DNA of 64,000 bases from NCBI RefSeq assembly GCF_003123685.1, contig NZ_QCYJ01000116.1, positions 62,001 to 126,000 on the forward strand. The letters run 5' to 3'. This DNA is from Nocardia aurea. GTDB taxonomy: Bacteria; Actinomycetota; Actinomycetes; Mycobacteriales; Mycobacteriaceae. The position numbers and the translations under genes were made by a program. The notes below the pieces were generated by a model. The model made no database searches and was not told the origin of the DNA. It was given only the letters and a program-made list of their open reading frames with translations. Positions 36,284 through 45,127 of this stretch are shown in pieces (the stretch's first letter is position 1; each line of letters starts with the position of its first letter).

Positions 36284-37219
36284 ATGTCACGCTGGCCGAC
36301 ACATGTCGCGGGACTCTGCGCGGCCCTGGCCCTGGCCGTCGCGAGCGCGACGCAGGTGGCCGCCGCCGACGACGCACCGGTCGCGCCGTCCTACAGCTAC
36401 CTGGGCGGACTCGCCGCGCAGGCCACCGGCCCCGGCGTTCCGCCGCCCGGTGCGAACGACTGGTCGTGCCGACCGAGTGCCGCCCATCCGAATCCGGTGG
36501 TACTGCTGCACGGTCTGAGCAACGACACCATCACCTGGAATTCGCTGTCCCCGGTCCTGGCCGTCGCCGGATACTGCGTGTTCACCACGACATACGGCAC
36601 CGGTCCGCTCGGCCCGATCGGATCGATCACCCCGGTGGAGGAGAGCGCCGTGCAGATCGGCGCGTTCATCGATCGGGTGCTGGCGACGACCGGGGCGGCG
36701 CGGGTCGATCTGGTCGGCCATTCGATGGGCGGCGCGGTCCCCTTCTACAACCTCAACTATCTGGGCGCGGCGTCGAAGATCGATGACTACATCGCCATGG
36801 GCGCCCCGCTGCACGGCACCACCCTCAGCGGTATCCAGTCGATGTTCGCCGGATTACTCGAACAGCCCGCGATCGATGAACTGCTGACCAGCAAATGCGG
36901 CCCCTGCCAGGTCTCCTACGGCGCCCCGTTCCTGCGCGTGCTCAACCCCGATCCCGCCATCGCTCCCGATATCCGGTTCACCACGATCGTCAGTCGCTAC
37001 GACGAGATCGCCACCCCGTTCACCACCGGTCAGCTCGAGGGGCCGAACGTGCGCAACATCGTGCTCCAGGATCTCTGCGCCACCGACTACACCGAACACT
37101 ACGAACTGACCGCGGACCCGGTCGCCGTGCGTGCGGTACTGAACGCGCTCGACCCGGCACATGCCGAACCGGCCTCGTGCACGGTGGTATTGCCCTTCAT
37201 CGGCCCGGTCGGACGCTGA
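36284..37219 (+). CDS. Secreted alpha/beta-hydrolase lipase
   Basis: Extracellular triacylglycerol lipase/esterase. A signal peptide covers about residues 1-28 (SRWPTHVAGLCAALALAVAS, then ATQVAA). The oxyanion region NPVVLLHGLSND is near residue 70 and the nucleophile elbow DLVGHSMGGAVPFYNL near 145. Four cysteines in the mature part could form disulfides. ATG at 36284 follows GAGGAG. The product has 311 residues. Regulated probably by the divergent TetR gene. Confidence 0.88.
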   Translation: MSRWPTHVAGLCAALALAVASATQVAAADDAPVAPSYSYLGGLAAQATGPGVPPPGANDWSCRPSAAHPNPVVLLHGLSNDTITWNSLSPVLAVAGYCVFTTTYGTGPLGPIGSITPVEESAVQIGAFIDRVLATTGAARVDLVGHSMGGAVPFYNLNYLGAASKIDDYIAMGAPLHGTTLSGIQSMFAGLLEQPAIDELLTSKCGPCQVSYGAPFLRVLNPDPAIAPDIRFTTIVSRYDEIATPFTTGQLEGPNVRNIVLQDLCATDYTEHYELTADPVAVRAVLNALDPAHAEPASCTVVLPFIGPVGR

Positions 37220-37289
37220 TCCGATCGGTGGCAGCGCCGCGCCGCACGATAGTTGCTGAACAGTTGCGAGATGTGTCACTGTCTCGACC

Positions 37290-38756
37290 ATGTCCCACGA
37301 CGTGGTGTCGGATCGGCCGATAGCAGGTCGAACCCTGTTCGGTCATCCGATCGGTCTGGCGAATCTCTTCGGCGTCGAACTCTGGGAACGCTTCTCGTTC
37401 TACGGAATGGTCAGCATCCTCGGGTACTACCTCTACTACTCGGTGACAGACGGCGGCCTCGGGCTTTCGCAGAGCACCGGGGTCGGCATCGTCGGCGCCT
37501 ACGGTGGTCTCGTCTACCTGTCCACGGTGCTCGGCGGTTGGATCGCCGACCGGCTGCTCGGCATGGAGCGCACCGTCTTCTACGGCGGTGTCGTCGTGAT
37601 GGCGGGCCATATCGCGTTGGCCGCGCTGCCGGGGCTGGCCGGGGTCGGGGTCGGCCTGGCCCTGGTCGCGCTCGGCAGCGGCGCGCTGAAAGCCAACGCG
37701 TCCTCGTTGCTGGGCACCCTGTATCCGAAGGATGACGCCCGCATCGACGGCGGTTTCACCCTCTTCTACCTCGGCATCAATATCGGAGCATTCACCGGCC
37801 CGCTGCTGACCGGACTGTTGCAGACCCACCTCGGATTCCACTACGGCTTCGGCGCGGCCGCGGTCGGCATGGCGCTCGGGCTCACGCAGTACGTCATCTT
37901 CCGTGGCAATCTGGGCACGCACGGTCGCGAAGTACCCAACCCCTTGCCCCGCACGGCGATCGCCCCGATGATCGCGGCGGTCCTGGCCGTCGTGCTCGCC
38001 GCGGTGATCGCGTGGGTCACCGAACTGGTGACCCTCGACAATCTGCCCGATGTGACGACAGGTGTCATCGCTGTCGCCGCCGTCGTCTATTTCACGATCA
38101 TGCTGACCAGCGCGAAGGTGGAACCGACCGAACGCAGCCGGGTGCGCGCCTTCATTCCGCTGTTCCTCGCGAACGCGGTGTTCTGGTCGCTGTTCCAGCA
38201 GATCTTCACCGTGCTCAGCGTCTATTCCGATGAACGTATCGACTGGAACGTCTTCGGCTGGACCGCGCCGTCGAACTGGATCAGTTCGATCGAGCCGGTC
38301 TGGATCATCGCGCTGTCCCCGCTCTTCGCGCTGATGTGGACGCGCCTGGGCAATCGCGCGCCGAGCACACCGCGCAAATTCGCCCTCGGCGTCATCGGGA
38401 TGGGGGCGGCGTTCCTGCTGTTCGTTCCGCTGGCCGGATTCGACGGGAAAACGGTGCCGGTGCTGCTCGTAGTCGTGGTCATGGCACTTTTCGCCGTCTC
38501 GGAACTGTTGCTCTCGCCCATCGGCCTGGCCGTCACCACCCAACTCGCCCCGGTGGCGTTCCGCGCCCAGATGATGGCGCTGTATTTCTTCTCGGTCGGC
38601 ATCGGCACCTCGATGGCGGGCACGCTCGCCCGTTTCTACGACCCGGACAACGAGGTCGCGTACTTCGGAATCACCGGACTGGTGGCGATCGCCGTCGGCG
38701 CGATTGTTGCCGGGCTCGCGCCCTGGGTAAGTCGCTATATGGCGGGCGTCCACTGA
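37290..38756 (+). CDS. POT family proton-dependent oligopeptide transporter
   Basis: Imports di- and tripeptides with protons. The 488-residue protein has 12-14 predicted membrane helices. The POT signature ELWERFSFYGM (ExxERF) is in the first helix (about residue 30), and the second PTR2 region GALKANASSLLGTLYPKDD with FTLFYLGINIGAF follows (about 130-170). ATG at 37290 without a clear ribosome binding site. It precedes an amino-acid permease on the same strand. Confidence 0.92.
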   Translation: MSHDVVSDRPIAGRTLFGHPIGLANLFGVELWERFSFYGMVSILGYYLYYSVTDGGLGLSQSTGVGIVGAYGGLVYLSTVLGGWIADRLLGMERTVFYGGVVVMAGHIALAALPGLAGVGVGLALVALGSGALKANASSLLGTLYPKDDARIDGGFTLFYLGINIGAFTGPLLTGLLQTHLGFHYGFGAAAVGMALGLTQYVIFRGNLGTHGREVPNPLPRTAIAPMIAAVLAVVLAAVIAWVTELVTLDNLPDVTTGVIAVAAVVYFTIMLTSAKVEPTERSRVRAFIPLFLANAVFWSLFQQIFTVLSVYSDERIDWNVFGWTAPSNWISSIEPVWIIALSPLFALMWTRLGNRAPSTPRKFALGVIGMGAAFLLFVPLAGFDGKTVPVLLVVVVMALFAVSELLLSPIGLAVTTQLAPVAFRAQMMALYFFSVGIGTSMAGTLARFYDPDNEVAYFGITGLVAIAVGAIVAGLAPWVSRYMAGVH

Positions 38757-38813
38757 ATCGACAACTCCGGTAGTCGCCCGATCTCGGCAGGCCACAGCAT
38801 GAAGGAGTAGACC

Positions 38814-40307
38814 GTGACGATCTCGCGCCGTTCCGGCCGGGGCGGAATGTTCCGCACCAAATCGGTGGAACAGTCCATCCGCGACACCGACGAACCCGAT
38901 TCGAAACTCCGCAAAGACCTGACCGCCTGGGATCTGACCGTCTTCGGTGTCGCGGTGGTCGTCGGCGCGGGCATCTTCACGCTGACCGCGCGCACCGCGG
39001 GCGACGTGGCCGGTCCTTCGGTCTCGCTGGCCTTCGTCTTCGCCGCGGTCGCGTGCGGATTGACCGCCCTGTGCTACGCAGAATTCGCCTCGACGGTGCC
39101 CGTGGCGGGCAGCGCCTACACCTACTCCTACGCCACCTTCGGTGAATTGGTCGCCTGGATCATCGGCTGGGATCTGATCCTCGAGTTCGCGCTCGCGGCC
39201 TCGGTGGTCGCCAAGGGCTGGTCGCAGTATCTCGGCGAGCTGATGGGGCGCAGCGCGGCCGTCGTCGACCTCGGCCCGGTCACCTTCGACTGGGGCGCGG
39301 TGCTGCTGATCACGGTCCTCGGTGTACTGCTCGCCGTGGGCACCAAGATCTCCTCGCGTGTCTCGGCCATCGCCGTCGCCATCAAACTGGCCGTCATCGC
39401 CCTCGTGCTCGTGGTCGGCATCGGCTACTTCGACAAGTCGAATCTGAGCCCCTACATACCGCCGTCACAGTCCGGCGCCGCCGACGAGGGCATCCACCAG
39501 TCGCTGTTCTCCTACCTGACCGGCGCGGGCAACAGCACTTTCGGCTGGTACGGCCTGCTCGCCGCCGCGAGCCTGGTGTTCTTCGCGTTCATCGGTTTCG
39601 ACGTGGTCGCGACCGCCGCCGAGGAAACGCGGAACCCGCAGCGCAGCGTGCCGCGCGGCATCCTCGGCTCGCTGCTCATCGTCACCGTGCTGTATGTCGC
39701 GGTCTCCCTGGTGCTCACCGGCATGGTTCCCTACACCGCACTGTCCGGCGGCGACGCCACCCTGGCGACCGCCTTCGCGCTCAACGGCGCGGACTGGGCG
39801 AAGAACGTCATCTCCGTCGGCGCGCTCGCCGGCCTCACCACCGTCGTCATGGTGATGTACCTCGGACAGACCCGCGTCCTGTTCGCCATGTCCCGCGACG
39901 GCCTGCTGCCGCGCCGACTCGCGCACACCGGCCAGAACGGAACCCCCGTGCGGCTCACCGTCATCGTCGGCGTCTGCTGCGCCCTGCTCGCCGGTTTCGT
40001 GGACTTCGGCACGCTGGAGGAGATGGTCAATATCGGCACCCTGTTCGCCTTCGTCCTCGTCGCGGTCGGTGTGCTGATCCTGCGCCGCACCCGCCCCGAC
40101 CTGCCCCGCGGATTCCGCGTCCCCCTCGTACCGCTCATCCCCGTCCTCGGCGTCCTGGCCTGCCTGTGGCTGATGCTGAACCTGTCGGTGGAGACCTGGC
40201 TGCGTTTCCTGGTGTGGATGCTGATCGGTTTCGTGGTGTATTTCGCCTACGGTCGGCGGCATTCGGTGCTCGGCCGCGCGTCGACGGCGGAGAAGACCTC
40301 CGACTAG
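38814..40307 (+). CDS. APC family amino-acid permease
   Basis: Amino acid/polyamine/cation permease of the cationic amino-acid transporter-like group. It has about 12 helices in 497 residues. The first helix GVAVVVGAGIFTLTARTAG contains the Gly-rich unwound segment, and EFASTVPVAGSAYTYSY follows. An FIGFDVVATAAEETRNPQR block occurs in the middle. GTG at 38814 follows AAGGAG at six bases. It lies 57 bases after the peptide transporter, so joint expression in nitrogen supply is plausible. Confidence 0.92.
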   Translation: MTISRRSGRGGMFRTKSVEQSIRDTDEPDSKLRKDLTAWDLTVFGVAVVVGAGIFTLTARTAGDVAGPSVSLAFVFAAVACGLTALCYAEFASTVPVAGSAYTYSYATFGELVAWIIGWDLILEFALAASVVAKGWSQYLGELMGRSAAVVDLGPVTFDWGAVLLITVLGVLLAVGTKISSRVSAIAVAIKLAVIALVLVVGIGYFDKSNLSPYIPPSQSGAADEGIHQSLFSYLTGAGNSTFGWYGLLAAASLVFFAFIGFDVVATAAEETRNPQRSVPRGILGSLLIVTVLYVAVSLVLTGMVPYTALSGGDATLATAFALNGADWAKNVISVGALAGLTTVVMVMYLGQTRVLFAMSRDGLLPRRLAHTGQNGTPVRLTVIVGVCCALLAGFVDFGTLEEMVNIGTLFAFVLVAVGVLILRRTRPDLPRGFRVPLVPLIPVLGVLACLWLMLNLSVETWLRFLVWMLIGFVVYFAYGRRHSVLGRASTAEKTSD

Positions 40308-40511
40308 CGCGCGCGTCCCCGGCGGCCGCCGCTGTGATCCATCCCCCACCCGCCCGCTACCGCTGAGCGGCCGCCCTCGCAAATCACGTTGTCCACCTTG
40401 ACCTCTGGCAATTCCGTGGAATACCGGCGATTGACATGATCCGCCCATTCGACCCACCAGGGTATGTCGGGATTCCGGTACAGGCGTACGAGTCGGTAGG
40501 CTGACCCGCAC

Positions 40512-40585
40512 GCCCCTATAGCCCAATTGGCAGAGGCAGCGGACTTAAAATCCGCCAAGTGTCGGTTCGAGTCCGACTGGGGGCA
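40512..40585 (+). tRNA. tRNA-Leu (anticodon TAA) with short variable loop
   Basis: Acceptor GCCCCTA/TGGGGGC pairs over 7 positions (with one G-T). The D stem is GCC/GGC, the anticodon stem GCGGA/TCCGC (5 bp) around CTTAAAA, and the T stem GTCGG/CCGAC (5 bp) around TTCGAGT. The anticodon reads UUA. The discriminator is A; CCA is not encoded. The variable loop is only about five bases, whereas leucine tRNAs are normally class II with a long variable arm. Confidence 0.85.
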
Positions 40586-40815
40586 CTACGAAACCGCAGG
40601 TAAATCGGTATTCCGGTCGTTGTCCCTGTCGTCGGCAACCCATTGATACCCGCAGCAGCCGGACTGCCCTGGTACATCGCCTCCGCCACGGGTGCGGATC
40701 GCCATCGACTCGCTGTCGGTGGGGATCGGCGGTCCGGTCTGCTCGAGGAGGCGCGATCGCGACAGCGCACGTGCACCCTGCGGATTCCGGAACCGGACGT
40801 GGCAGCATCAATGGC

Positions 40816-41232
40816 ATGTCGATTGCTGTCACATCCTTCGATCACGTCCGGCTGACGGTGTCCGATATCGAGCGGTCTCGGAAGTTCTACGATCTCGTTT
40901 TCGGGTGGCCCGTTTACCTGGAGGTGCCCGTCGACGCCGACGACGCCACCCGTGAGAAGTTCTGGTTCCTGTTCGGTGGGGTCCTCTACCGGGTGAGCGA
41001 CACCCAACTGCTGGGGTTGCGGCCGGTAGCCGAGGACGGTTTTCACGAGGACCGTTGCGGGCTGGATCATTTGGCGTTCACCCTGCCGGATCGCGCTGCC
41101 CTCGAAGCGGCGGTCGCGCTGCTCGATGAACACGGTATCGAACACGAACCGGTCAAGGAACTCGGGGTCATGGCGATTCTGGAATTCCGCGACCCCGACA
41201 ATATCGCCCTGGAACTGGTCGTACACGCCTGA
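40816..41232 (+). CDS. VOC (glyoxalase/bleomycin-resistance) superfamily protein
   Basis: Small metal-dependent enzyme or binding protein of unknown substrate. The 138 residues form two beta-alpha-beta-beta-beta units: FDHVRLTVSDIERSRKFYDLVFG at the start, and GLDHLAFTLPDRAALEAAVALL with FRDPDNIALELV at the end. His11-like and Glu residues at the usual metal positions are present. ATG 40816 is chosen because homology begins with MSIAVTSFDHV. Convergent with the next gene, sharing no spacer. Confidence 0.85.
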   Translation: MSIAVTSFDHVRLTVSDIERSRKFYDLVFGWPVYLEVPVDADDATREKFWFLFGGVLYRVSDTQLLGLRPVAEDGFHEDRCGLDHLAFTLPDRAALEAAVALLDEHGIEHEPVKELGVMAILEFRDPDNIALELVVHA

Positions 41233-41631
41233 CTATTCGGCGCCGCGACTGGTGAAATCGAAGGATCCACCGTCGATGCCCCAGGAGATGACCCGTTCGG
41301 GGTGAATGCGGATGACCGCGCGTTCCTGGGGCGAGAACGGTGGCTCCTCGTCGTCGAGCGCCTCGGCGGTGCCGCGTACCTCGATGCCGCGAATCACGTA
41401 CGGCTCCAGGGAAACCTGTTGGTCGACGACGAACGACACGCGGCTGCCCGCCTCGATATTGCGGAATTTGCGGCTGGCGCGCATCCGCATGCCGCCGATA
41501 TCGATCGAGCCGTCGGCGTTCACCCGATAGCCGGTCGGATTGTTCTGTACGATGCCGTCGGGTGACACCGTGGCCAGTCGACCGATTCCGGCCTCCGCGA
41601 GGAACCGCTGTTCGTTGTTGGTGAAGGTCAT
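41233..41631 (-). CDS. PPOX-class F420-dependent enzyme
   Basis: Split beta-barrel oxidoreductase, 132 residues. The pattern GRLATVSPDGIVQNNPTGYR near the N-terminus is typical of F420- or FMN-binding members, as are KFRNIEAGSRVSFVVDQ and GIEVRGTAEAL. The ATG at 41631 follows AGAGGAG. The substrate is unknown. It lies downstream of a DUF1772 membrane gene and is probably co-transcribed with it. Confidence 0.85.
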   Translation of the reverse strand: MTFTNNEQRFLAEAGIGRLATVSPDGIVQNNPTGYRVNADGSIDIGGMRMRASRKFRNIEAGSRVSFVVDQQVSLEPYVIRGIEVRGTAEALDDEEPPFSPQERAVIRIHPERVISWGIDGGSFDFTSRGAE

Positions 41632-41683
41632 GTCGTTTTCTCCTCTGTGAATTCGTGTGTGGCCGTCGATCCGTGCTCCGAAG

Positions 41684-42160
41684 TCAGAACAGGATCAGCG
41701 CGGTGCACAGTCCGGCGATGGCGATGAATTGCAGGGTGACCCGGTACTTCAGAATGCTGTCCCACCTGTCCTGTAGCGCGCGGGCATCGGCCGGAATGAC
41801 GCCGCTCAGCGCCGCGGCGGTCTGCCGGGAATTGATCGGCTTGGCGACGCGGACGTAGAAGGCGAGCCAGGTCAGCAGTGCCGTCACTGTGATCCCGGCC
41901 GCGACGGCGGCGCCGATCTGCCCGGCCGCCAGCGCGATCAGCAGTGTGAGCACCGCGGCGATCATGCCGCCCGCGCCGACGATCGGCATGCGTCTGTCGC
42001 CGTAGTAGTGGCCCCATCCCGCGCTGATGGTCACGGTCGCGTCATCGAGTTTGCGGTTGACGGACCGGGTGATCACGGCCCCGCAGACATCGGTGCCGTA
42101 GACGACGGCATTGGCGAGAACGGCGGCGACGGCGATGATCTGGCCGGTGACAACGAGCAT
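41684..42160 (-). CDS. DUF1772 family membrane protein
   Basis: Integral membrane protein of 158 residues with four predicted helices (1-25, about 60-80, about 85-105 and 140-158). It resembles DUF1772/anthrone-oxygenase-like proteins, whose role in bacteria is unsettled. ATG at 42160 follows AGGAAAGGGGAG. Two identical-half-site operators lie just upstream. Confidence 0.8.
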   Translation of the reverse strand: MLVVTGQIIAVAAVLANAVVYGTDVCGAVITRSVNRKLDDATVTISAGWGHYYGDRRMPIVGAGGMIAAVLTLLIALAAGQIGAAVAAGITVTALLTWLAFYVRVAKPINSRQTAAALSGVIPADARALQDRWDSILKYRVTLQFIAIAGLCTALILF

Positions 42161-42181
42161 TTCGGCTCCCCTTTCCTGAAA

Positions 42182-42246
42182 TCTAGCATCGCTAGAAACT
42201 GGAGCAACGGTAACATTTGCCTGTTAGCTTGTCTAGCGTTGCTAGA
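42182..42246. promoter_or_regulatory. Two TCTAGC-N3-GCTAGA operators
   Basis: Sites at 42182-42196 (spacer ATC) and 42232-42246 (spacer GTT) have identical 6-base inverted half-sites. Their centres are 50 bases apart, about five helical turns. They lie between the DUF1772 gene and the EspC-like cassette. No regulator gene adjoins them, so the binding protein is unknown. Confidence 0.8.
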
Positions 42247-42355
42247 TTCCGGGCCGCTGATAGGGACGGGCCGGTCGAAGACGTGATGGCGAGCCGCTGC
42301 CACGTCGGCTACGATCTCGGACCCAGGAGCGTTGCCGGCATTCCGAGGGGGGATC

Positions 42356-42664
42356 GTGCTGCAAGCCGATATCGATCAGATCAACGCGCTGGCCCGAACT
42401 TTGGATGAGATCGCCGCGAACGTCGACGCGATCGACGTCCGGACACGAGCGAAGACGGTGGCGGGTGGTCTCGCAGGGACGCCGTTGGGGGCCGCGTGCG
42501 AACTGGCGACCGAATACACCGAAGGGGCGTGGCTGCGCACGAGCGGGCGGGTCACGGCGGTGGCCGCCGCGATGCGCGTCGCCGCCGACGACCTCGCGGT
42601 CACCGACGCCGAGTTCGGGCGGCGGCTCGATGAATTCGACTACCGCGCGCCCGAGAGTCGCTGA
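42356..42664 (+). CDS. EspC/DUF2580-like putative type VII secretion substrate
   Basis: A 102-residue helical-hairpin protein. The pattern (VLQADIDQINALARTLDEIA at the start; AAAMRVAADDL near 71-81) resembles EspC-type proteins. The C-terminus carries Tyr96-Arg-Ala-Pro-Glu100, matching the YxxxD/E secretion signal. GTG at 42356 follows GAGGGGGGA. Its stop and the next start share a base (TGATG). It may form a secretion pair with the WXG-containing hydrolase downstream. The family call is by pattern only. Confidence 0.65.
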   Translation: MLQADIDQINALARTLDEIAANVDAIDVRTRAKTVAGGLAGTPLGAACELATEYTEGAWLRTSGRVTAVAAAMRVAADDLAVTDAEFGRRLDEFDYRAPESR

Positions 42665-44400
42665 TGAGCGAGTGGGCTTTGACCAGGACCGATGTCGCTT
42701 CCTGGGATCCCGCCGTACTCGCCGGGCTCGCCGACCATCTCGACGAGGCGAACGGTCGATACGCCGACGAACTGCGTCGGATGACGCGACGGGTCGCGGA
42801 GGCCCATACCTCCTGGGCCGGTGCGGCATACGATGCCGCCTCGGACCGGGTGGACGAAGATCACCGGCAAGCGTCCAAGATCAACGCGGAGGTCGTGGAT
42901 CTGGCGACGGTGTTGCGCCGAGCGGGTCTGCGGCTGGCCGGCGAACGCGCCAATCTGATCGACAAGGTCGAGACGGCCGAGAACATCACCCCGATCGCGG
43001 GGGAAACGTATCGGGTGCGCGACGATTGGACCCTCCGGGTGGGGTTCGCCGACGACACCCCGGCCGACAAGCGCGCGGAGATCACCGGGAACGCGCAGGC
43101 CCAACAGGGGTTGATCGACAAGGCCTTCTTCGAGTTACGTGACGCGGCGCGGTCGGCGGATCGGCTGATCCGTGCGGCGGCGCAGCAGGTTCGCGACGCC
43201 GGCAACGCGGTGGGGGAGGCGCTGGATCGGCCGGTGGTCGCGGAGACCGAGGATCCCGGTGTCGATCGGGCGGTGTCGGCGCCACCCGCCAACGCGACGG
43301 TCGCGCAGAACGCGGCGTGGTGGGACGGTCTGACCGACACCGAACGCAAGGAGGTCGTCGCTCGCCATCCCGAGTGGATCGGCAATCGTGACGGAATCCC
43401 GGCGGCGGCCAGACACGAGGCGAACGTCGCGGTCCTCGCCACCGAAAGACAGCGGCTCCGGCAGCGGCTGGAGAAGCTGAACACCGATATCGACAACCAT
43501 CCGACCGGTGGGTGGTTCACCGACGAGGACGCCGAACGCGATCTGGTGAAGGAGAAGCTGGCATCGCTCGACGAGGTCGGCAAGCTTCTGGAAGCCAACC
43601 CGGAGCAGGGGCGGCTGCTGGTGCTCGACACCTCGGGTGAACGGGTGAAAGCGGCTTTCTCCATCGGAGATCCGGACACCGCCGCCCACATATCCGTCGC
43701 TGTTCCCGGGAAGGACACGACCGTCGATCGGTCGTTGTCCGGCATGGTCGACGAGGCCAGGGGGCTACAGATGGAGGCGGAGAAGGCGCTGCGGTCCCGG
43801 GGCGACGACTCGGAGGTGGCGGCCATCGCGTGGATCGGTTACGAACCTCCCGATGCCGGAGGGGGGACGCCATGGGACTCCCGCAAGAGCCTGGACAACT
43901 GGGTCGAAGGCACGCTCGGGTCGGCGAGCGAGGATCGGATGCGTTCCGGCGCACCGAAATTGGCGAGTTTCCTGGAGGGTCTGGATACCGCGTCCACCAC
44001 CTCGGACCCGCATATCACCACGCTCGGGCACTCCTACGGATCGTCCACCACCGCGCTCGCACTCCAGCAGTTGCAGGCGCAGGGCAAGTCGGTGGTCGAT
44101 GACGCGGTTTTCCTCGGTTCTCCCGGGATCTTCGCCGACGACGCCACCGATCTCGGGTTGCGCCCGGGGCACGCCTATCTCGCCGAGGCCGATGATGACC
44201 CCGTCGCCGATCTCGGAAGGTTCGGTGGTGACCCCTCGTTCGGCGATTTCGACAACCTGTCCACGAAGGACGGGGTCGGCTATGACGGGCAACAGCGCGA
44301 CGGCGTCACCGGACACAGCCGATATCCGCACCGGGGCACGATCACGGCGTACAACTTCGCGATGATCGCCGCGGGCCATCCGGAGATGGCGGTGCGATGA
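42664..44400 (+). CDS. WXG-like N-terminal / DUF1023 alpha/beta-hydrolase protein
   Basis: A 578-residue, probably exported protein. The N-terminal about 180 residues are helical with a Trp51-Ala-Gly53 WXG turn, like type VII secretion substrates. A linker and a charged coiled region (about 215-300) follow. The C-terminal DUF1023 hydrolase domain has the nucleophile elbow TLGHSYGSSTTAL (near residue 460) and a C-terminal GHSRYPHRGT that could supply the catalytic His. Substrate unknown. It is coupled on both sides, to the EspC-like gene (TGATG) and to the lipoprotein gene (ATGA). Confidence 0.8.
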   Translation: MSEWALTRTDVASWDPAVLAGLADHLDEANGRYADELRRMTRRVAEAHTSWAGAAYDAASDRVDEDHRQASKINAEVVDLATVLRRAGLRLAGERANLIDKVETAENITPIAGETYRVRDDWTLRVGFADDTPADKRAEITGNAQAQQGLIDKAFFELRDAARSADRLIRAAAQQVRDAGNAVGEALDRPVVAETEDPGVDRAVSAPPANATVAQNAAWWDGLTDTERKEVVARHPEWIGNRDGIPAAARHEANVAVLATERQRLRQRLEKLNTDIDNHPTGGWFTDEDAERDLVKEKLASLDEVGKLLEANPEQGRLLVLDTSGERVKAAFSIGDPDTAAHISVAVPGKDTTVDRSLSGMVDEARGLQMEAEKALRSRGDDSEVAAIAWIGYEPPDAGGGTPWDSRKSLDNWVEGTLGSASEDRMRSGAPKLASFLEGLDTASTTSDPHITTLGHSYGSSTTALALQQLQAQGKSVVDDAVFLGSPGIFADDATDLGLRPGHAYLAEADDDPVADLGRFGGDPSFGDFDNLSTKDGVGYDGQQRDGVTGHSRYPHRGTITAYNFAMIAAGHPEMAVR

Positions 44401-44972
44401 CGATCCGCGCGGTCCTCGGCGCCGGTCTGGTCGGGGTGTCGCTCGTATTGACCGGAACCGCGTGTGACCCGACCGGAAAGGACGAGATGCACGAGCACTA
44501 CCTGGCGCAGTTGGAGGAGCGGCTCCGCAACTGGCCGAGTCTGGAAGACACCGCGCGGCAGATCACCGACGCCGTCGACGAGATCGCTCGGGCGATCACC
44601 GCCCGGGTCCCCGCCTTGCGCTTCGAACTCAGCGACGAAGCGACGCAGGGCAGTTGCGGCGGCGACTTCCATCGCAACCGGATCGGAGGCGTCAATCGGG
44701 AAGTCGGGAGGCTCGTCGCTCCCGGTCCGATCCCCGATGACGCCTGGCCCGATGTGCTGGCCGACACGCGACGTATCGCGGCGTCGTACGGCGTCACGCA
44801 GATGGAGATCCGTGTCGACAAGCCCGGCTACCACAACGTCCGCTTCTACGATGACACCTGGAACGAGATCACCCTCGGTCATGTGGAGGCGACGGTGATC
44901 GGGGGCGTCACCGGTTGCCGGTTGAAGTCGGGCACCGAACCGAACCCGCCCGTCACTCCCGGCGGCAGATGA
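44397..44972 (+). CDS. LppA-like lipoprotein
   Basis: A 191-residue protein with an N-terminal signal and an atypical lipobox TGTAC giving Cys23. The mature region (LEERLRNWPSLEDTARQITD, then AITARVPALRFELSDE, and a C-terminal VIGGVTGCRL) resembles the mycobacterial LppA/LppB family. Two later cysteines could form a disulfide. The start overlaps the hydrolase stop (ATGA). A role as envelope partner or protector against the hydrolase is inference from coupling. Confidence 0.75.
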   Translation: MTIRAVLGAGLVGVSLVLTGTACDPTGKDEMHEHYLAQLEERLRNWPSLEDTARQITDAVDEIARAITARVPALRFELSDEATQGSCGGDFHRNRIGGVNREVGRLVAPGPIPDDAWPDVLADTRRIAASYGVTQMEIRVDKPGYHNVRFYDDTWNEITLGHVEATVIGGVTGCRLKSGTEPNPPVTPGGR

Positions 44973-45012
44973 AACCACCGCCGACCCGGCGGATTCGTCC
45001 TGACCACATGCA

Positions 45013-45044
45013 CCGGCCCAGCTCGTCGCGACGAGCTGGGCCGG
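45013..45044. terminator. 32-bp perfect palindrome, bidirectional terminator
   Basis: The half-site CCGGCCCAGCTCGTCG is followed directly by its complement. It lies between the lipoprotein stop (44972) and the stop of the minus-strand small peptide gene (45068) and can form a very stable hairpin in transcripts from either side. No T-run follows, which is common in high-GC actinobacteria. Confidence 0.8.
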
Positions 45045-45067
45045 CACAGTTCAACTACGCGATGGAG

Positions 45068-45127
45068 CTACGAGCCCGCGCTCAGGGTGGTGAGCAGCGC
45101 GGTAATCAACGCGACAAGTGCGTCCAT
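45068..45127 (-). CDS. Small amphipathic peptide, 19 residues (minus strand)
   Basis: ATG at 45127 is preceded at seven bases by AGGAG; the frame encodes MDALVALITALLTTLSAGS and stops at TAG. The residues with small or polar side chains (Asp2, Ala6, Thr9, Thr13, Ser16) recur every three to four positions, so a helix would have a polar stripe. A 32-bp palindrome follows the stop. It is divergent from a second 19-residue peptide gene 520 bases away. No homologue is recognised. Confidence 0.55.
   Translation of the reverse strand: MDALVALITALLTTLSAGS

Noticed and set aside
40512..40585. tRNA gene as an integration site with an adjacent genomic island
   Set aside because: No integrase, no repeated tRNA 3' end and no compositional break were seen on either side.
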